Source: Anabaena sp. UHCC 0187
GTDB lineage: Bacteria > Cyanobacteriota > Cyanobacteriia > Cyanobacteriales > Nostocaceae
DNA length: 64,000 nucleotides
Direction of reading: 5' to 3'
Assembly (NCBI RefSeq): GCF_009712035.1
Contig: NZ_VILB01000011.1
Span: 229,735-293,734, forward strand
Positions 11,370 through 21,100 of this stretch are shown here, piece by piece. Each line of letters starts with the position of its first letter. Position 1 is the first letter of the stretch. The notes under the pieces are model-generated. The model was not told where the DNA came from, did not search any database, and was given only the letters and a program-made list of their open reading frames with translations. Both the position numbers and the translations under genes were made by a program.

Positions 11370-12674
11370 GTGGGTGCGAAATCTGTGGCTGTCAAATTAG
11401 GAATACTTGGATTAGGGACGGTAGGAACGGGGACAGTACAACTGTTACAGGATAAGGTAGGCCGTCATCCACTGTTACAGGAAGTTGAAATCTATCGGGT
11501 GGGTGTGCGATCGCTCACTAAACCCCGTGCTGTAGAATTATCATCAGAGGTGATAACTACGGATTTAGAAGCTATTGTTAATGATCCAGCGGTAGATATA
11601 GTTGTAGAGTTGATGGGGGGATTAGAACCCGCCCGCACACTCATGCTGACAGCTATTAAAAATGGTAAGCACGTAGTTACTGCTAATAAAGCTGTAATTT
11701 CTCGGTTTGGTGCAGAAATATTCACCGCTGCTAATCAAGCAGGTGTCTATGTGATGCTAGAAGCCGCTGTTGGTGGGGGTATCCCTGTGATTCAACCCCT
11801 CAAGCAGTCTTTAAGCGTTAACCGCATTAGTGCTATCATGGGTATTGTCAATGGCACAACTAACTACATCCTCACCAGGATGCAAACAGAAGGTAGTGAC
11901 TTTAATGATGTTTTAGCAGATGCTCAAAAATTGGGTTATGCTGAGGCTGACCCCACAGCAGATGTTGATGGTTTAGATGCCGGAGATAAGATTGCTATTT
12001 TGGCATCTTTAGGATTTGATGGGCGAATTAACCGGGAAGATGTCTATTGTGAAGGAATTCGCCAAGTTACAAAAACAGATATTGCCTATGCTGCTAAATT
12101 AGGATTTGTCATTAAATTACTAGGCATTGCTCAACATTTAGATATAGATAACTCCCAACTTTCCGTGAGAGTTCATCCTACATTAGTCCCGCAAACCCAT
12201 CCTTTAGCCAGTATCAACGGTGTTTACAATGCCATTCTGGTGGAAGGAGAACCCATAGGCCAGGTGATGCTATTCGGTCCAGGGGCTGGGGCTGGAGCTA
12301 CGGCTAGTGCTGTATCATCGGATATCTTAAATCTTGTCGCCACTTTAAAAACTAATACAGCTAAACCAAATCCTCTCCTGGCTTGTAGACATCAACATTA
12401 CTCGCAAATTACGCCGATTTCTGAGTTAGTGACGCGGTTTTATACTCGTTTTCTCAGTAAAGATCAAGCAGGAGTCATTGGTAAATTGGGGACTTGCTTT
12501 GGCAATTATGGCGTAAATTTAGAGTCAGTGGTACAAACTGGCTTTCAGGGAGAACTGGCAGAAATTGTAGTTGTTACCCACGATGTCCGGGAAGGTGATT
12601 TTAGACAAGCTTTGACAGAAATTCAAGCTATGGAATCCATAGACAGTATTCCTAGCGTATTACGAGTTCTCTAA
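11370..12674 (+). CDS. hom: Homoserine dehydrogenase
   Basis: Reduces aspartate semialdehyde to homoserine with NAD(P)H, on the way to threonine and methionine. The 434-residue protein opens with a Rossmann nucleotide-binding motif (LGILGLGTVGTGTVQLL), has the family stretches VTANKAVIS, EAAVGGGIPVI and GIVNGTTNYILTRM, and DPTADVDGLDAGDK around the catalytic region. A C-terminal ACT domain (VIGKLGTCFGNYGVNLESVV) suggests feedback control by an amino acid. The start is GTG 11370; a GTG at 11385 is an alternative and would give almost the same protein. Confidence 0.96.
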   Translation: MGAKSVAVKLGILGLGTVGTGTVQLLQDKVGRHPLLQEVEIYRVGVRSLTKPRAVELSSEVITTDLEAIVNDPAVDIVVELMGGLEPARTLMLTAIKNGKHVVTANKAVISRFGAEIFTAANQAGVYVMLEAAVGGGIPVIQPLKQSLSVNRISAIMGIVNGTTNYILTRMQTEGSDFNDVLADAQKLGYAEADPTADVDGLDAGDKIAILASLGFDGRINREDVYCEGIRQVTKTDIAYAAKLGFVIKLLGIAQHLDIDNSQLSVRVHPTLVPQTHPLASINGVYNAILVEGEPIGQVMLFGPGAGAGATASAVSSDILNLVATLKTNTAKPNPLLACRHQHYSQITPISELVTRFYTRFLSKDQAGVIGKLGTCFGNYGVNLESVVQTGFQGELAEIVVVTHDVREGDFRQALTEIQAMESIDSIPSVLRVL

Positions 12675-12678
12675 AAAA

Positions 12679-12710
12679 GATCCCCGACTTCCTTAAGAAG
12701 TCGAGGATCT
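12679..12710. repeat. GATCCCCGA palindrome, copy 1
   Basis: An inverted repeat with arms GATCCCCGACTT and AAGTCGAGGATC lies four bases after the hom stop codon. The same palindrome recurs at 40737-40765, 43698-43727 and 47911-47941. It could act as a terminator for hom, but the repeated sequence marks it as a dispersed element. Confidence 0.8.
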
Positions 12711-12731
12711 AAGTTTGTCTAAGGTTGTTAA

Positions 12732-13181
12732 TTAAGATTCAGACGTTTTCTTACCGACAACTTGAGATTTAAGGGTAGTAATTTCGCTAGATAACTCCTG
12801 TCTGCTGGCAGCTTTGAGTAAATAGCGATAAACAAACCACACAGAGTAACCAATGCCAATTAATTCAAAGGTAGGTGCGACTAAAGGAACATCATTAAGA
12901 GCATCTAATACAGCTAATAGCACCTTAACTGTGACTACTGCTGTGACAACTAAACCAATGCTAACAATAGGCTGCTGGTATTGACCAAAGAATTTACCTA
13001 CGTAATCGGGTAATGTACCGAGGAAACCAGAAATTTGTTGTCCGTATTTCAGCCATTGTTCTTGAGACTGCATGGGAGGCTGAAGTTTGGTAAGATTTCC
13101 AGTTTGGTTATTAAGTTCGGGGATGGTTGTTTCTTTGGGCTGGGTTTCTTGGTATTCTGATTCTTGCATTTTTGTTTCCAT
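12732..13181 (-). CDS. CAAD domain membrane protein (CURT1-like)
   Basis: A 149-residue protein whose C-terminal two-thirds match the CAAD family, also found appended to cyanobacterial aminoacyl-tRNA synthetases and in plant CURT1 thylakoid-curvature proteins. It has a variable acidic/Gln-rich N-terminus, an amphipathic segment, two membrane helices (IVSIGLVVTAVVTVKVLLAV and FELIGIGYSVWFVYRYLL) and an amphipathic tail (SRQELSSEITTLKSQV). Thylakoid membrane location is expected from the family. Two Met codons close together (METKMQ) make the exact start uncertain by four residues. Confidence 0.85.
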   Translation of the reverse strand: METKMQESEYQETQPKETTIPELNNQTGNLTKLQPPMQSQEQWLKYGQQISGFLGTLPDYVGKFFGQYQQPIVSIGLVVTAVVTVKVLLAVLDALNDVPLVAPTFELIGIGYSVWFVYRYLLKAASRQELSSEITTLKSQVVGKKTSES

Positions 13182-13506
13182 AATTTTGAAAGTTGAGTTC
13201 CTTACCTAGAAATTTACAACCAAATGGCTGTTAATTTACACTTCTTTCACTGATAAAAGTCAGAGAATTAGAGATTATTGGTTTATCTTATCTAGACTTG
13301 TTAACAAGTATGACAAAACTTTACTCAAAATCTAGTAACATAAGTTGCTAGTTGGTGAAAAGAGAATAGGGAATAAGCAAGATTGTGTAGTCAATAACCC
13401 TATACAAGTTAAACTAGTGTGGTGGTTTTGGCAAAGTTGGGGAGAAAAACTTGGGTAGGTATAATTTACACCAAACATTATTGAGAGCAGTTCGTAAAGC
13501 AAAAAA
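13182..13506. other. Divergent intergenic region, no gene seen
   Basis: About 325 AT-rich bases between the divergent CAAD protein and histidine kinase genes. It must carry both promoters, but no motif stands out. Confidence 0.5.
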
Positions 13507-15180
13507 GTGTCACCTGAAGAACCAACATCAGACGAACTTCCCACTATAGAATTTCCCTCCCGTGGGAAACTCAAAGCCGGATCTTGGCGTATCCACCAGA
13601 AAATCGGCTATGGATACCTTGTGGCTATTGCTATTGGCTTTTTTGGCTCTTTAACTGGATTGGTATTGGCTAACTACTACCGGGGTAGAGAAGTTAGACA
13701 ATTTAATCAAGCTAATGAACAAAAAGAATTGTTAAGTCAGTATCAAAGGGAGATTCTGGAAGCGAAGTTATATAGTTCTAATTTAGTTGCTGTATTGGAA
13801 GATGCACAAAAGCTGAATTATAAAAAAACTGAATTTCTCAATTCTGTAGCTAAAGCCCAGAAATTAGAAAAACGCATTGGGGAATTTATAGATAGTAAGC
13901 CCAAAAAATTGGCAGCTACTAGTGCTACTTTAGGGAATTTATTGCAAGATTATGCCACTAATTTAAAATTGTATATCCATCAAATTGAAGATGTTTTACA
14001 AAAGTTAGATTCCCAAAATTTGCAGTCACAGCAAATTGCTTCAGCGCGAGAAGACTTACTGAGAATTATGCGTGGTGACATAGCGATAAAATTAGAGAAT
14101 TTATCAAATCAGCTAACTAAGATATTACACACTGCTCAAGCCCAAGAACAAGCTCGACAGGTAGAGGTAGAACAGGCTAGATTTGTGGAAAGAGCGATTA
14201 TTATTATGAGTATGGTGGCATCAGCCGCCATTGCTGCTATTATAGCTTGGCGGACCAGTCGAGCGATCGCTGAACCAGTAGTTACTGTCACCCAAATCGC
14301 TGAACAAGTCGCCCGAAAATCTAATTTTGACTTACGCGCACCTGTCACTACCGACGATGAAATTGGCTTATTAGCTAAATCTCTCAATTTCTTGATTGAA
14401 AGGGTTTCCAAAAGAACCAAAGAACTACAACAAGCCAAAGAATTAGCGGAAGCTGCTAGTAAAGCCAAAAGCCAATTTTTAGCGAATGTTAGTCATGAGT
14501 TACGCACGCCACTAAATGCGGTAATTGGTTTAAGTCAATTACTCAAAGATGATGCGATAGATATAGATTTATCCGCAGATTTCATCACTGATTTAGAAAC
14601 TATTAACTCCGCAGGTAGACATTTATTAGAACTAATTAACGATATCCTGGATTTATCAAAAATTGAAGCTGGGAAAATGAATCTTTACCCAGAAACATTT
14701 GCTATTAATAATTTAATTAATAATGTCATTCTCACGATTAACTCATCCATTGATAAAAATGGGAATACATTAGTAGTCATTTGTGATCAAGAACTGGGAA
14801 CGCTGTATGCAGATCAGACACGGGTAAGACAGGTATTATTAAACTTACTCAGCAACGCCGCTAAATTTACTAGTAACGGTAAAATTACCCTAACTGTAAA
14901 AACTGATAAAACAAGCAACCTGAAAGCAGCACCTTTAGGTGTGATTAGTTTTATGGTGACAGATACAGGGATTGGCATGACTCCCAGCCAACAAGAAAAA
15001 TTATTTCAACCTTTTACTCAGGGAGATAATTCTACAACCAAGAAATATGGCGGGACTGGGTTAGGATTAGCAATTAGTCGCCATTTTTGTCAAATGATGA
15101 GTGGTGACATCATTGTCAATAGTCAACCTGGTGTTGGTTCTAGTTTTACGGTGGTTCTGCCTTTAACAGTGCAGGAATAG
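13507..15180 (+). CDS. Membrane sensor histidine kinase
   Basis: A 557-residue transmembrane sensor kinase. Two membrane helices (about 35-58 and 229-248) flank an extracytoplasmic, mostly helical sensor of about 170 residues. A HAMP linker follows, then a coiled-coil segment ([18 protein letters not shown]), a HisKA domain with His330 in SHELRTPLN, and a HATPase domain with N-box [20 protein letters not shown] and GTGLGLAIS. No receiver domain and no response regulator gene is adjacent, so it is an orphan kinase. Its signal is unknown. The start is GTG 13507; no ATG is available near the N-terminus. Confidence 0.9.
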   Translation: MSPEEPTSDELPTIEFPSRGKLKAGSWRIHQKIGYGYLVAIAIGFFGSLTGLVLANYYRGREVRQFNQANEQKELLSQYQREILEAKLYSSNLVAVLEDAQKLNYKKTEFLNSVAKAQKLEKRIGEFIDSKPKKLAATSATLGNLLQDYATNLKLYIHQIEDVLQKLDSQNLQSQQIASAREDLLRIMRGDIAIKLENLSNQLTKILHTAQAQEQARQVEVEQARFVERAIIIMSMVASAAIAAIIAWRTSRAIAEPVVTVTQIAEQVARKSNFDLRAPVTTDDEIGLLAKSLNFLIERVSKRTKELQQAKELAEAASKAKSQFLANVSHELRTPLNAVIGLSQLLKDDAIDIDLSADFITDLETINSAGRHLLELINDILDLSKIEAGKMNLYPETFAINNLINNVILTINSSIDKNGNTLVVICDQELGTLYADQTRVRQVLLNLLSNAAKFTSNGKITLTVKTDKTSNLKAAPLGVISFMVTDTGIGMTPSQQEKLFQPFTQGDNSTTKKYGGTGLGLAISRHFCQMMSGDIIVNSQPGVGSSFTVVLPLTVQE

Positions 15181-15188
15181 CAGGAGAA

Positions 15189-15256
15189 GGAGTCAGGAGT
15201 CAGGAGTCAGGAGAAGAAAGAAGAAAAAAGGGAGAAGGGAGAAGGGAGAAGAAATG
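15189..15256. repeat. GGAGTCA heptamer run and purine-rich tract
   Basis: Three exact tandem GGAGTCA units (15189-15209) are followed by an AG-only tract with GGGAGAA repeats. The heptamer is the reverse complement (rotated) of GACTCCT at 50784-50818, so both belong to one repeat class. Confidence 0.8.
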
Positions 15257-15353
15257 AAAGTCTTTTGAGTTTTGATTTTTAGACTTTCTACCGCAGTTAT
15301 TGACAATCTGCTGTAAATTTTAATTTTCATCGTTTTTATAGTTTTTATAGTTC

Positions 15354-17681
15354 ATGACAACAAGTATTAATTTTCTCAGTCACCTTAACCCTAGTCAACG
15401 TCAAGCCGTTGAACACCACTGCGGACCATTGCTAGTGGTTGCTGGTGCTGGTTCAGGGAAAACCCGTGCGCTTACTTATCGCATTGCTAACTTGATTCTT
15501 CAACATCGTGTTAATCCTGAAAATATCCTCGCGGTGACATTTACGAACAAAGCCGCTAGGGAAATGAAGGAAAGAATTCAAAGAATATTTGCGGAACAAT
15601 TAGCCATGACTCAACATGGTAAAAAGTTTGATTTGCTGACAGAATATGAACAAAGCTTACTAAAATCCCAGGTTTACCGCACGACTATTAAAGATATGTG
15701 GTGTGGCACATTTCACAGTTTATTCTCGCGGATTCTGCGCTGGGATATCGAAAAATTTCAAGATGAAAAAGGCAGAAAATGGAATAAAAACTTTTCTATC
15801 TTTGATGAATCTGATGTGCAAAGTGTGATTAAAGAAATAGTTACTAAAGATTTAAATTTAGATAGTAAGAAATTTGAACCTAAATCTATTCGTTACGCTA
15901 TTAGTAATGCTAAAAACCAAGGCTTATCACCCCAGCAATTTGAAAGTGAACACCAAGATTATCGAGGTAGAGTCATTACAGATGTCTATAATCGCTATCA
16001 AGATAAACTAGCTCAAAATAACGCCTTAGATTTTGATGATTTAATTTTAATTCCTACCAGATTATTTCAACAAAATGAGCAAGTTTTAGCTTATTGGCAT
16101 CGCAAATTCTGTCATATTCTTGTTGATGAATATCAAGATACCAACCGCACTCAATACGATTTAATTCAGCTTTTGGTGACAAACGGCGAAAAGCGTAAAA
16201 GCGAATGGGAATGGCAAAATCGGTCTGTGTTTGTTGTTGGTGATGCAGATCAATCAATTTACAGTTTTAGAATGGCAGATTTTACCATTTTGCTAGAATT
16301 TCAGGAGAATTTTGGCGATGGTTTAGCAGATGATGATACCCGTTCTATGGTGAAGTTAGAAGAAAATTATCGCTCTTGTGAAAATATTCTGCAAGCTGCT
16401 AATGAATTAATTGAAAATAATACCCAACGCATTGATAAAATTCTCAAAGCCACAAGAGAACCGGGGGAAGCAATTTATTGTCATAAAGCTGATGAAGAAA
16501 TGGCAGAAGCGGCTTTTGTCATTAACCAAATTCGCACCTTAGAAAATCAAAACCCAGAGTTAAATTGGGGTAACTTTGCGATTTTATATCGAACTAATGC
16601 CCAATCTCGACCCTTTGAAGAATTATTAGTTAAATATCAAATTCCTTATACAGTTGTGGGAGGAATGAAGTTTTATGATCGCAAAGAAATTAAAGATGCT
16701 GTTGCATATTTAAGAGCTATCAATAACCCAGCCGATACTGTGAGTTTATTGCGAGTTATCAACACACCCCGTCGGGGAATTGGTAAATCTACTGTTGATG
16801 CTTTGGTGAATGCTTCCCAGCAATTAGGAACAACATTATGGGAAATATTGAGCGATGAAACTTCTGTAAATACCTTAGCAGGACGTTCATCCAAAGCTGT
16901 AAATAATTTTGCAAATATGATTCAAAACCGTCAAGAACAAATTAAAATAGTTCCCGGTTCAGAAATATTGCAAGGGATTTTAGAAGATTCTAATTATATC
17001 AAAGAATTGCAAGATCAAGGCACAGATGAAGCTGATAATAGAATCAGTAACGTCAATGAATTGTATAATGCTATGTTGCAATTCCAGGAAGAAAATGAAG
17101 GAGAAGATATTTCTTTACAGGCATTTTTGCAAAGTGCGGCTTTGAGTTCTGATTTAGATAATTTAAAAGAAGGACAAACAGCAGTTTCCTTAATGACGTT
17201 ACACGCTTCTAAAGGGTTAGAATTTCCTGTAGTCTTTTTAGTGGGATTAGAACAGGGACTTTTTCCTGGTTATCGTTCTTTACAAGATCCTTCACTCTTA
17301 GAAGAAGAACGCCGTTTATGTTATGTAGGTATTACCCGCGCTCAAGAACGTTTGTTTCTCTCCCATGCGAGGGAACGCCGTTTATATGGTTCACGAGAAC
17401 CTGCAATGCGATCGCAATTTCTGGATGAATTACCAGCAGAATTACTAACTACCCAAAATAAAGTTACCCGTAGCCTGACTAAAACCCCATCTGCAACCCC
17501 TAGCAAACAAACCCCCAACGCAATTTGGCAGGTAGGTGATAGGGTCTTGCATAAGTCCTTTGGGCTTGGGGAAATTACCCACGTATTCGGAGAAGGAAAT
17601 AAAGTTTCTGTAGCGATTAAATTCGCTAGTCTAGGACAAAAAATTGTTGATCCTAGGGTAGCGCAATTGCAGAAAATATAA
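15354..17681 (+). CDS. pcrA: ATP-dependent DNA helicase, PcrA/UvrD type
   Basis: A superfamily 1A 3'-5' helicase of 775 residues, used in repair and replication restart. Motifs in order: Walker A AGAGSGKT at 30-37, TFTNKAAREMKER (Ia), ILVDEYQDTN (II), VVGDADQSIYSFR (III), SLMTLHASKGLEFPVVFLVG (V) and EEERRLCYVGITRAQERL (VI). The C-terminal tail holds a Tudor-like element (WQVGDRVLHKSFGLGEI) typical of PcrA/UvrD. Length is normal for cyanobacteria. It is not in an evident operon and is followed by a large palindrome. Confidence 0.95.
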   Translation: MTTSINFLSHLNPSQRQAVEHHCGPLLVVAGAGSGKTRALTYRIANLILQHRVNPENILAVTFTNKAAREMKERIQRIFAEQLAMTQHGKKFDLLTEYEQSLLKSQVYRTTIKDMWCGTFHSLFSRILRWDIEKFQDEKGRKWNKNFSIFDESDVQSVIKEIVTKDLNLDSKKFEPKSIRYAISNAKNQGLSPQQFESEHQDYRGRVITDVYNRYQDKLAQNNALDFDDLILIPTRLFQQNEQVLAYWHRKFCHILVDEYQDTNRTQYDLIQLLVTNGEKRKSEWEWQNRSVFVVGDADQSIYSFRMADFTILLEFQENFGDGLADDDTRSMVKLEENYRSCENILQAANELIENNTQRIDKILKATREPGEAIYCHKADEEMAEAAFVINQIRTLENQNPELNWGNFAILYRTNAQSRPFEELLVKYQIPYTVVGGMKFYDRKEIKDAVAYLRAINNPADTVSLLRVINTPRRGIGKSTVDALVNASQQLGTTLWEILSDETSVNTLAGRSSKAVNNFANMIQNRQEQIKIVPGSEILQGILEDSNYIKELQDQGTDEADNRISNVNELYNAMLQFQEENEGEDISLQAFLQSAALSSDLDNLKEGQTAVSLMTLHASKGLEFPVVFLVGLEQGLFPGYRSLQDPSLLEEERRLCYVGITRAQERLFLSHARERRLYGSREPAMRSQFLDELPAELLTTQNKVTRSLTKTPSATPSKQTPNAIWQVGDRVLHKSFGLGEITHVFGEGNKVSVAIKFASLGQKIVDPRVAQLQKI

Positions 17682-17683
17682 AC

Positions 17684-17758
17684 ATGGGCAGGCAGGATGC
17701 CTACCCCACAATAAATATAATATATAACTCTTGTGGGGTGGGCTTCTAGCCCGCCCAT
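17684..17758. repeat. 75-bp MITE-like palindrome
   Basis: Two 28-bp arms (17684-17711 and 17731-17758) match at 23 of 28 positions as an inverted repeat and enclose a 19-base AT-only or nearly AT-only loop. The arms contain GGGC, GCC and ACCCCACAA. It starts three bases after the pcrA stop codon. A half-copy of related sequence lies inside the element at 29291-29394. It may be a non-autonomous mobile element doubling as a terminator. Confidence 0.8.
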
Positions 17759-18177
17759 TTCCCTTGGTCTAAATTCCCATCTTTACAACTTTATATTTAC
17801 GAGTGATATTTTTTCTTAAAAAACTGGGTAGTATAAAAATGCTATGTTTATCAGGAAATAAAATGCTTAACTCAACTCAGTATCCATCTATGTAAATACA
17901 CTACCAGTATCTATAAGTGGATAGTATTGGTTTTTGAAGAAATCAAAAAGTTCAGTATTTTCCAGTTTAGAGCTTTGGTATCAACAATGTTATAACCGAA
18001 ATAGAATCAGGCTCAGTGTATTTGAGCTTATTAACTACTTTTTATTGGCAACTATGACTATTAAAACCCAGTAGTTGCTCCGTTCAATATAATGTACTGC
18101 CCTATATTCGGCAGTCAGGATTATTCGTAATCATTAACAAAATATACTCACTTCAATTACTTGACGGGGAAGCAGTT
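17759..18177. other. Upstream region of the hps locus
   Basis: About 420 AT-rich bases before hpsA with no supported gene. A purine-rich GGGGAAGC lies close before the hpsA ATG as its ribosome binding site. The promoter is presumably here; hps genes in Nostoc are controlled by hormogonium sigma factors, but I cannot assign a motif. Confidence 0.45.
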
Positions 18178-21100
18178 ATGTCTCGAAAACGTCACCCATT
18201 AACAACAATCACAAGACTCTCGACAAGATTTATCCGGCGGTTTTTAGTAAAGACAAAAAAACAACTTATTTGGTTGCTGCGAACTGTTTTTGGTACTCAG
18301 AAACAACAAAATGCAGCTAACGCAGGTTTCGTATTACCAACGGTGGTAATGGTATCGGTAGTAGTAGTTTTATTAACCACTGCTATTATGTTTCGCTCTT
18401 TTGATCGGGCGAAAAATGCCAGTAATGTTAGGGTAAATCAAGCTGTTTTGAGTGCTGTTACCCCAGCAATTGATCGAGGTAGAGCGAAAATTAATCAATT
18501 ATTTGCTGATAAAACCCTACCAAGAGCGACACCGACAGATGATGCTTTGTACAATGTTATTGTTAGCAATATAGACAAATACACATTTGGTGATGAAACA
18601 ACGCTGCAAATAAGTTTTGATGTTGATGGTAATAGCAAAATTGATGCCCCAACTCCCACTACAAAACTATCCGACAATGAAACTTCCAGAACAGCTTGGA
18701 AATTTCCTGTAGATACAGACAACAACGGGAAATTTGATAGCTATAACATTTATGGGATTTACTTTAGAACCCCCTCAGTCGAGACCGGTGGTAAATATAG
18801 CCGGAAAAGAAATCCCTTGGAAGGGAGAACACCACCAATGGCCGAAGTAAGTTTAGATGACAATTGTGGTGCAAATACCAGCGCGACATTAGTAGGTAGT
18901 ACCGGTTGGGTTAAACAAAATAACGAGTTAAAGAAATCCTTATTTGTGTACACAGCCACCATACCTATTACTACTAATAGCACTTATGGTAGTGATACAA
19001 ATTATGAAATATACAAAGGTAACAAAGGGTTTGCCGCAGTAGAATATCAACAAGACAGAGTGCAAATACCCCCAAACAATAACGCCGTTGTTTATGAAGA
19101 TGACATAGCACTAACTCCCGGTGCTGACTTTAATTTGAATGGTGCAGTATTTACTAATAGTAACTTCTTGACATCTGGTATGAATGGTGGAACTATCAAA
19201 TTTTATCAAGTTAGTAGTACATCATCTTGTTACTATGAGGCTAAAAACGCCAAAATAATTGTCGGTGGTAATACAGCAGTTGGTGGTTTTGGTTCTACAG
19301 GTGATTCATCTTCTAAAGTTCCCACTGTTGATTTATACAAAGGTAAAAATATTACCATTGGTAATACTCCTTGGGTAAAATCAGCCACTAGTAGTCCTGC
19401 TAAAACAGCCTATAATAACCTAGCCTATGTGAATCGGATTAATATATTAATTAATGATCAAATAGCTAAAGCTGAAACTACTGATCCCTCAGAAGTAACC
19501 ACAGGTTTGGCAGCGAAAGAGAAAGCTTTAGGACAAACTTTGACGGGAGCAGATAGAACTAAATATCGCCGTCAACAAATAGAGTATTATTTCAGAAAAC
19601 GGACTCGTCGTGTACCTTATACAGAAGTTGCTTTTAACGCGACAGATACATCTCCTAGCCCATTAGTGCAAGGTGGTCTTGATAGTCTGCGTCCCAATGA
19701 TACGTGGATATATCCCGTAAGTCCAACCGATGGCAAAATTGCTACTAGCTTTACAAAAGTAGGACTAAATATTAGTGGTGCATCTTTAGAACCAAAAGCC
19801 ACAGAACCAATAGCACTGAAAAATGCCAGTGGCGTAGAAGGACAAGTAGGTGACAGAGTTATAGTTGGTAATAACTTACCGCAAATCTGGTGGGATAAAA
19901 CCAAATCAGCATTTGTTAGTTCAGGGGTGGCTGATACCCAAGATATTAGTGGTGTTAAATGGGATGCTGGAGATACAACTAAAACCCGGACTCGAAAGTC
20001 TTTAGTGCAAACATTAGCTGATGTGGGCGATACCAGTAGAGATGGAGAATGGGAATTAGCCGCAGCCAAAGTACCTGCTGACCCGACTGAAGCAGTGGGT
20101 GGTTTGCGGGTTGTGACTGGTGCAGGAATTTATTTGAGGGATACTGAGACTCCTGCGGCTTTCACTACTACCAACAATCCGATCAAAATAATTTGGCCAG
20201 ATAGTAACCCAGTACCGCAATCACTAGGACCAACTAACAAAACTATTACACCATATTCGGTGTATAACCCTAGCATCACATACAAATGGCGGGAAATTGC
20301 TGATAATCCCAGCACTACAACAATAGATGAATCCAGAACACCGTTTCTGCAAATGCGGGCTACAGCAGTTTATCACTACAAAGGTACTGGTTACAACCAG
20401 CAAACACCGCAGCCCATAGCTTGTGTGAGTAGTTTTTATGTTCCCACTAATAGCACTACTCTCAGAAATCGATCTGACCTACCTGCTGCTGCTAATACTT
20501 TAGCTAATACTAATAATACTCCTACACCTAATGCTGCTAATACTCCTGCTATTCTCAAGGATGCGAATGGTTTGTCCAACAATGGTATAGTTTACCCTGC
20601 ACCTACCAGAACTGAAACTAATTATTCTCAACTTCTGGCATATCAAGCTACGTTAACCTATCCCAATGGACGGTTAATAGATGATGGACTACTAGCTAAA
20701 GCATTAGGTAAAACAGCAGCAAGTCGTACCATTTCCGAACGGTCTGCTATTGATGCTCAGATTTGCGCCCTCCAAATTTTAGATGGTAGTCTTAGTCCTA
20801 GTGATTCAGTTATTCCTCATGGCGCTATTCGAGAAGTAGCCTTTTTGGACTCTAGAGAGGTAAAACAAAATTCTGGGTCGGGAACACCGCTAACTGATGA
20901 TAAGGTTCTTGTTCCCTCTACAACTTATAATCTTCCTGTCCAAGACAGACAACCTCTAGAAATTCGGGCTACTGTTCTAGACCTCAACCTGCTACGGACA
21001 AAAGAGATTAGTGGAGCATCTCCAAAAGAATATTTATTACCCAATAGCGGTATTATCTATGCAACTCGTGATGATGCTTTACCAGACATGAGTGCAGATA

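Noticed and set aside
19617..20069. 150-codon frame antisense to hpsA
   Set aside because: It lies wholly inside a strongly supported gene, has no family features and no ribosome binding site; typical shadow frame.
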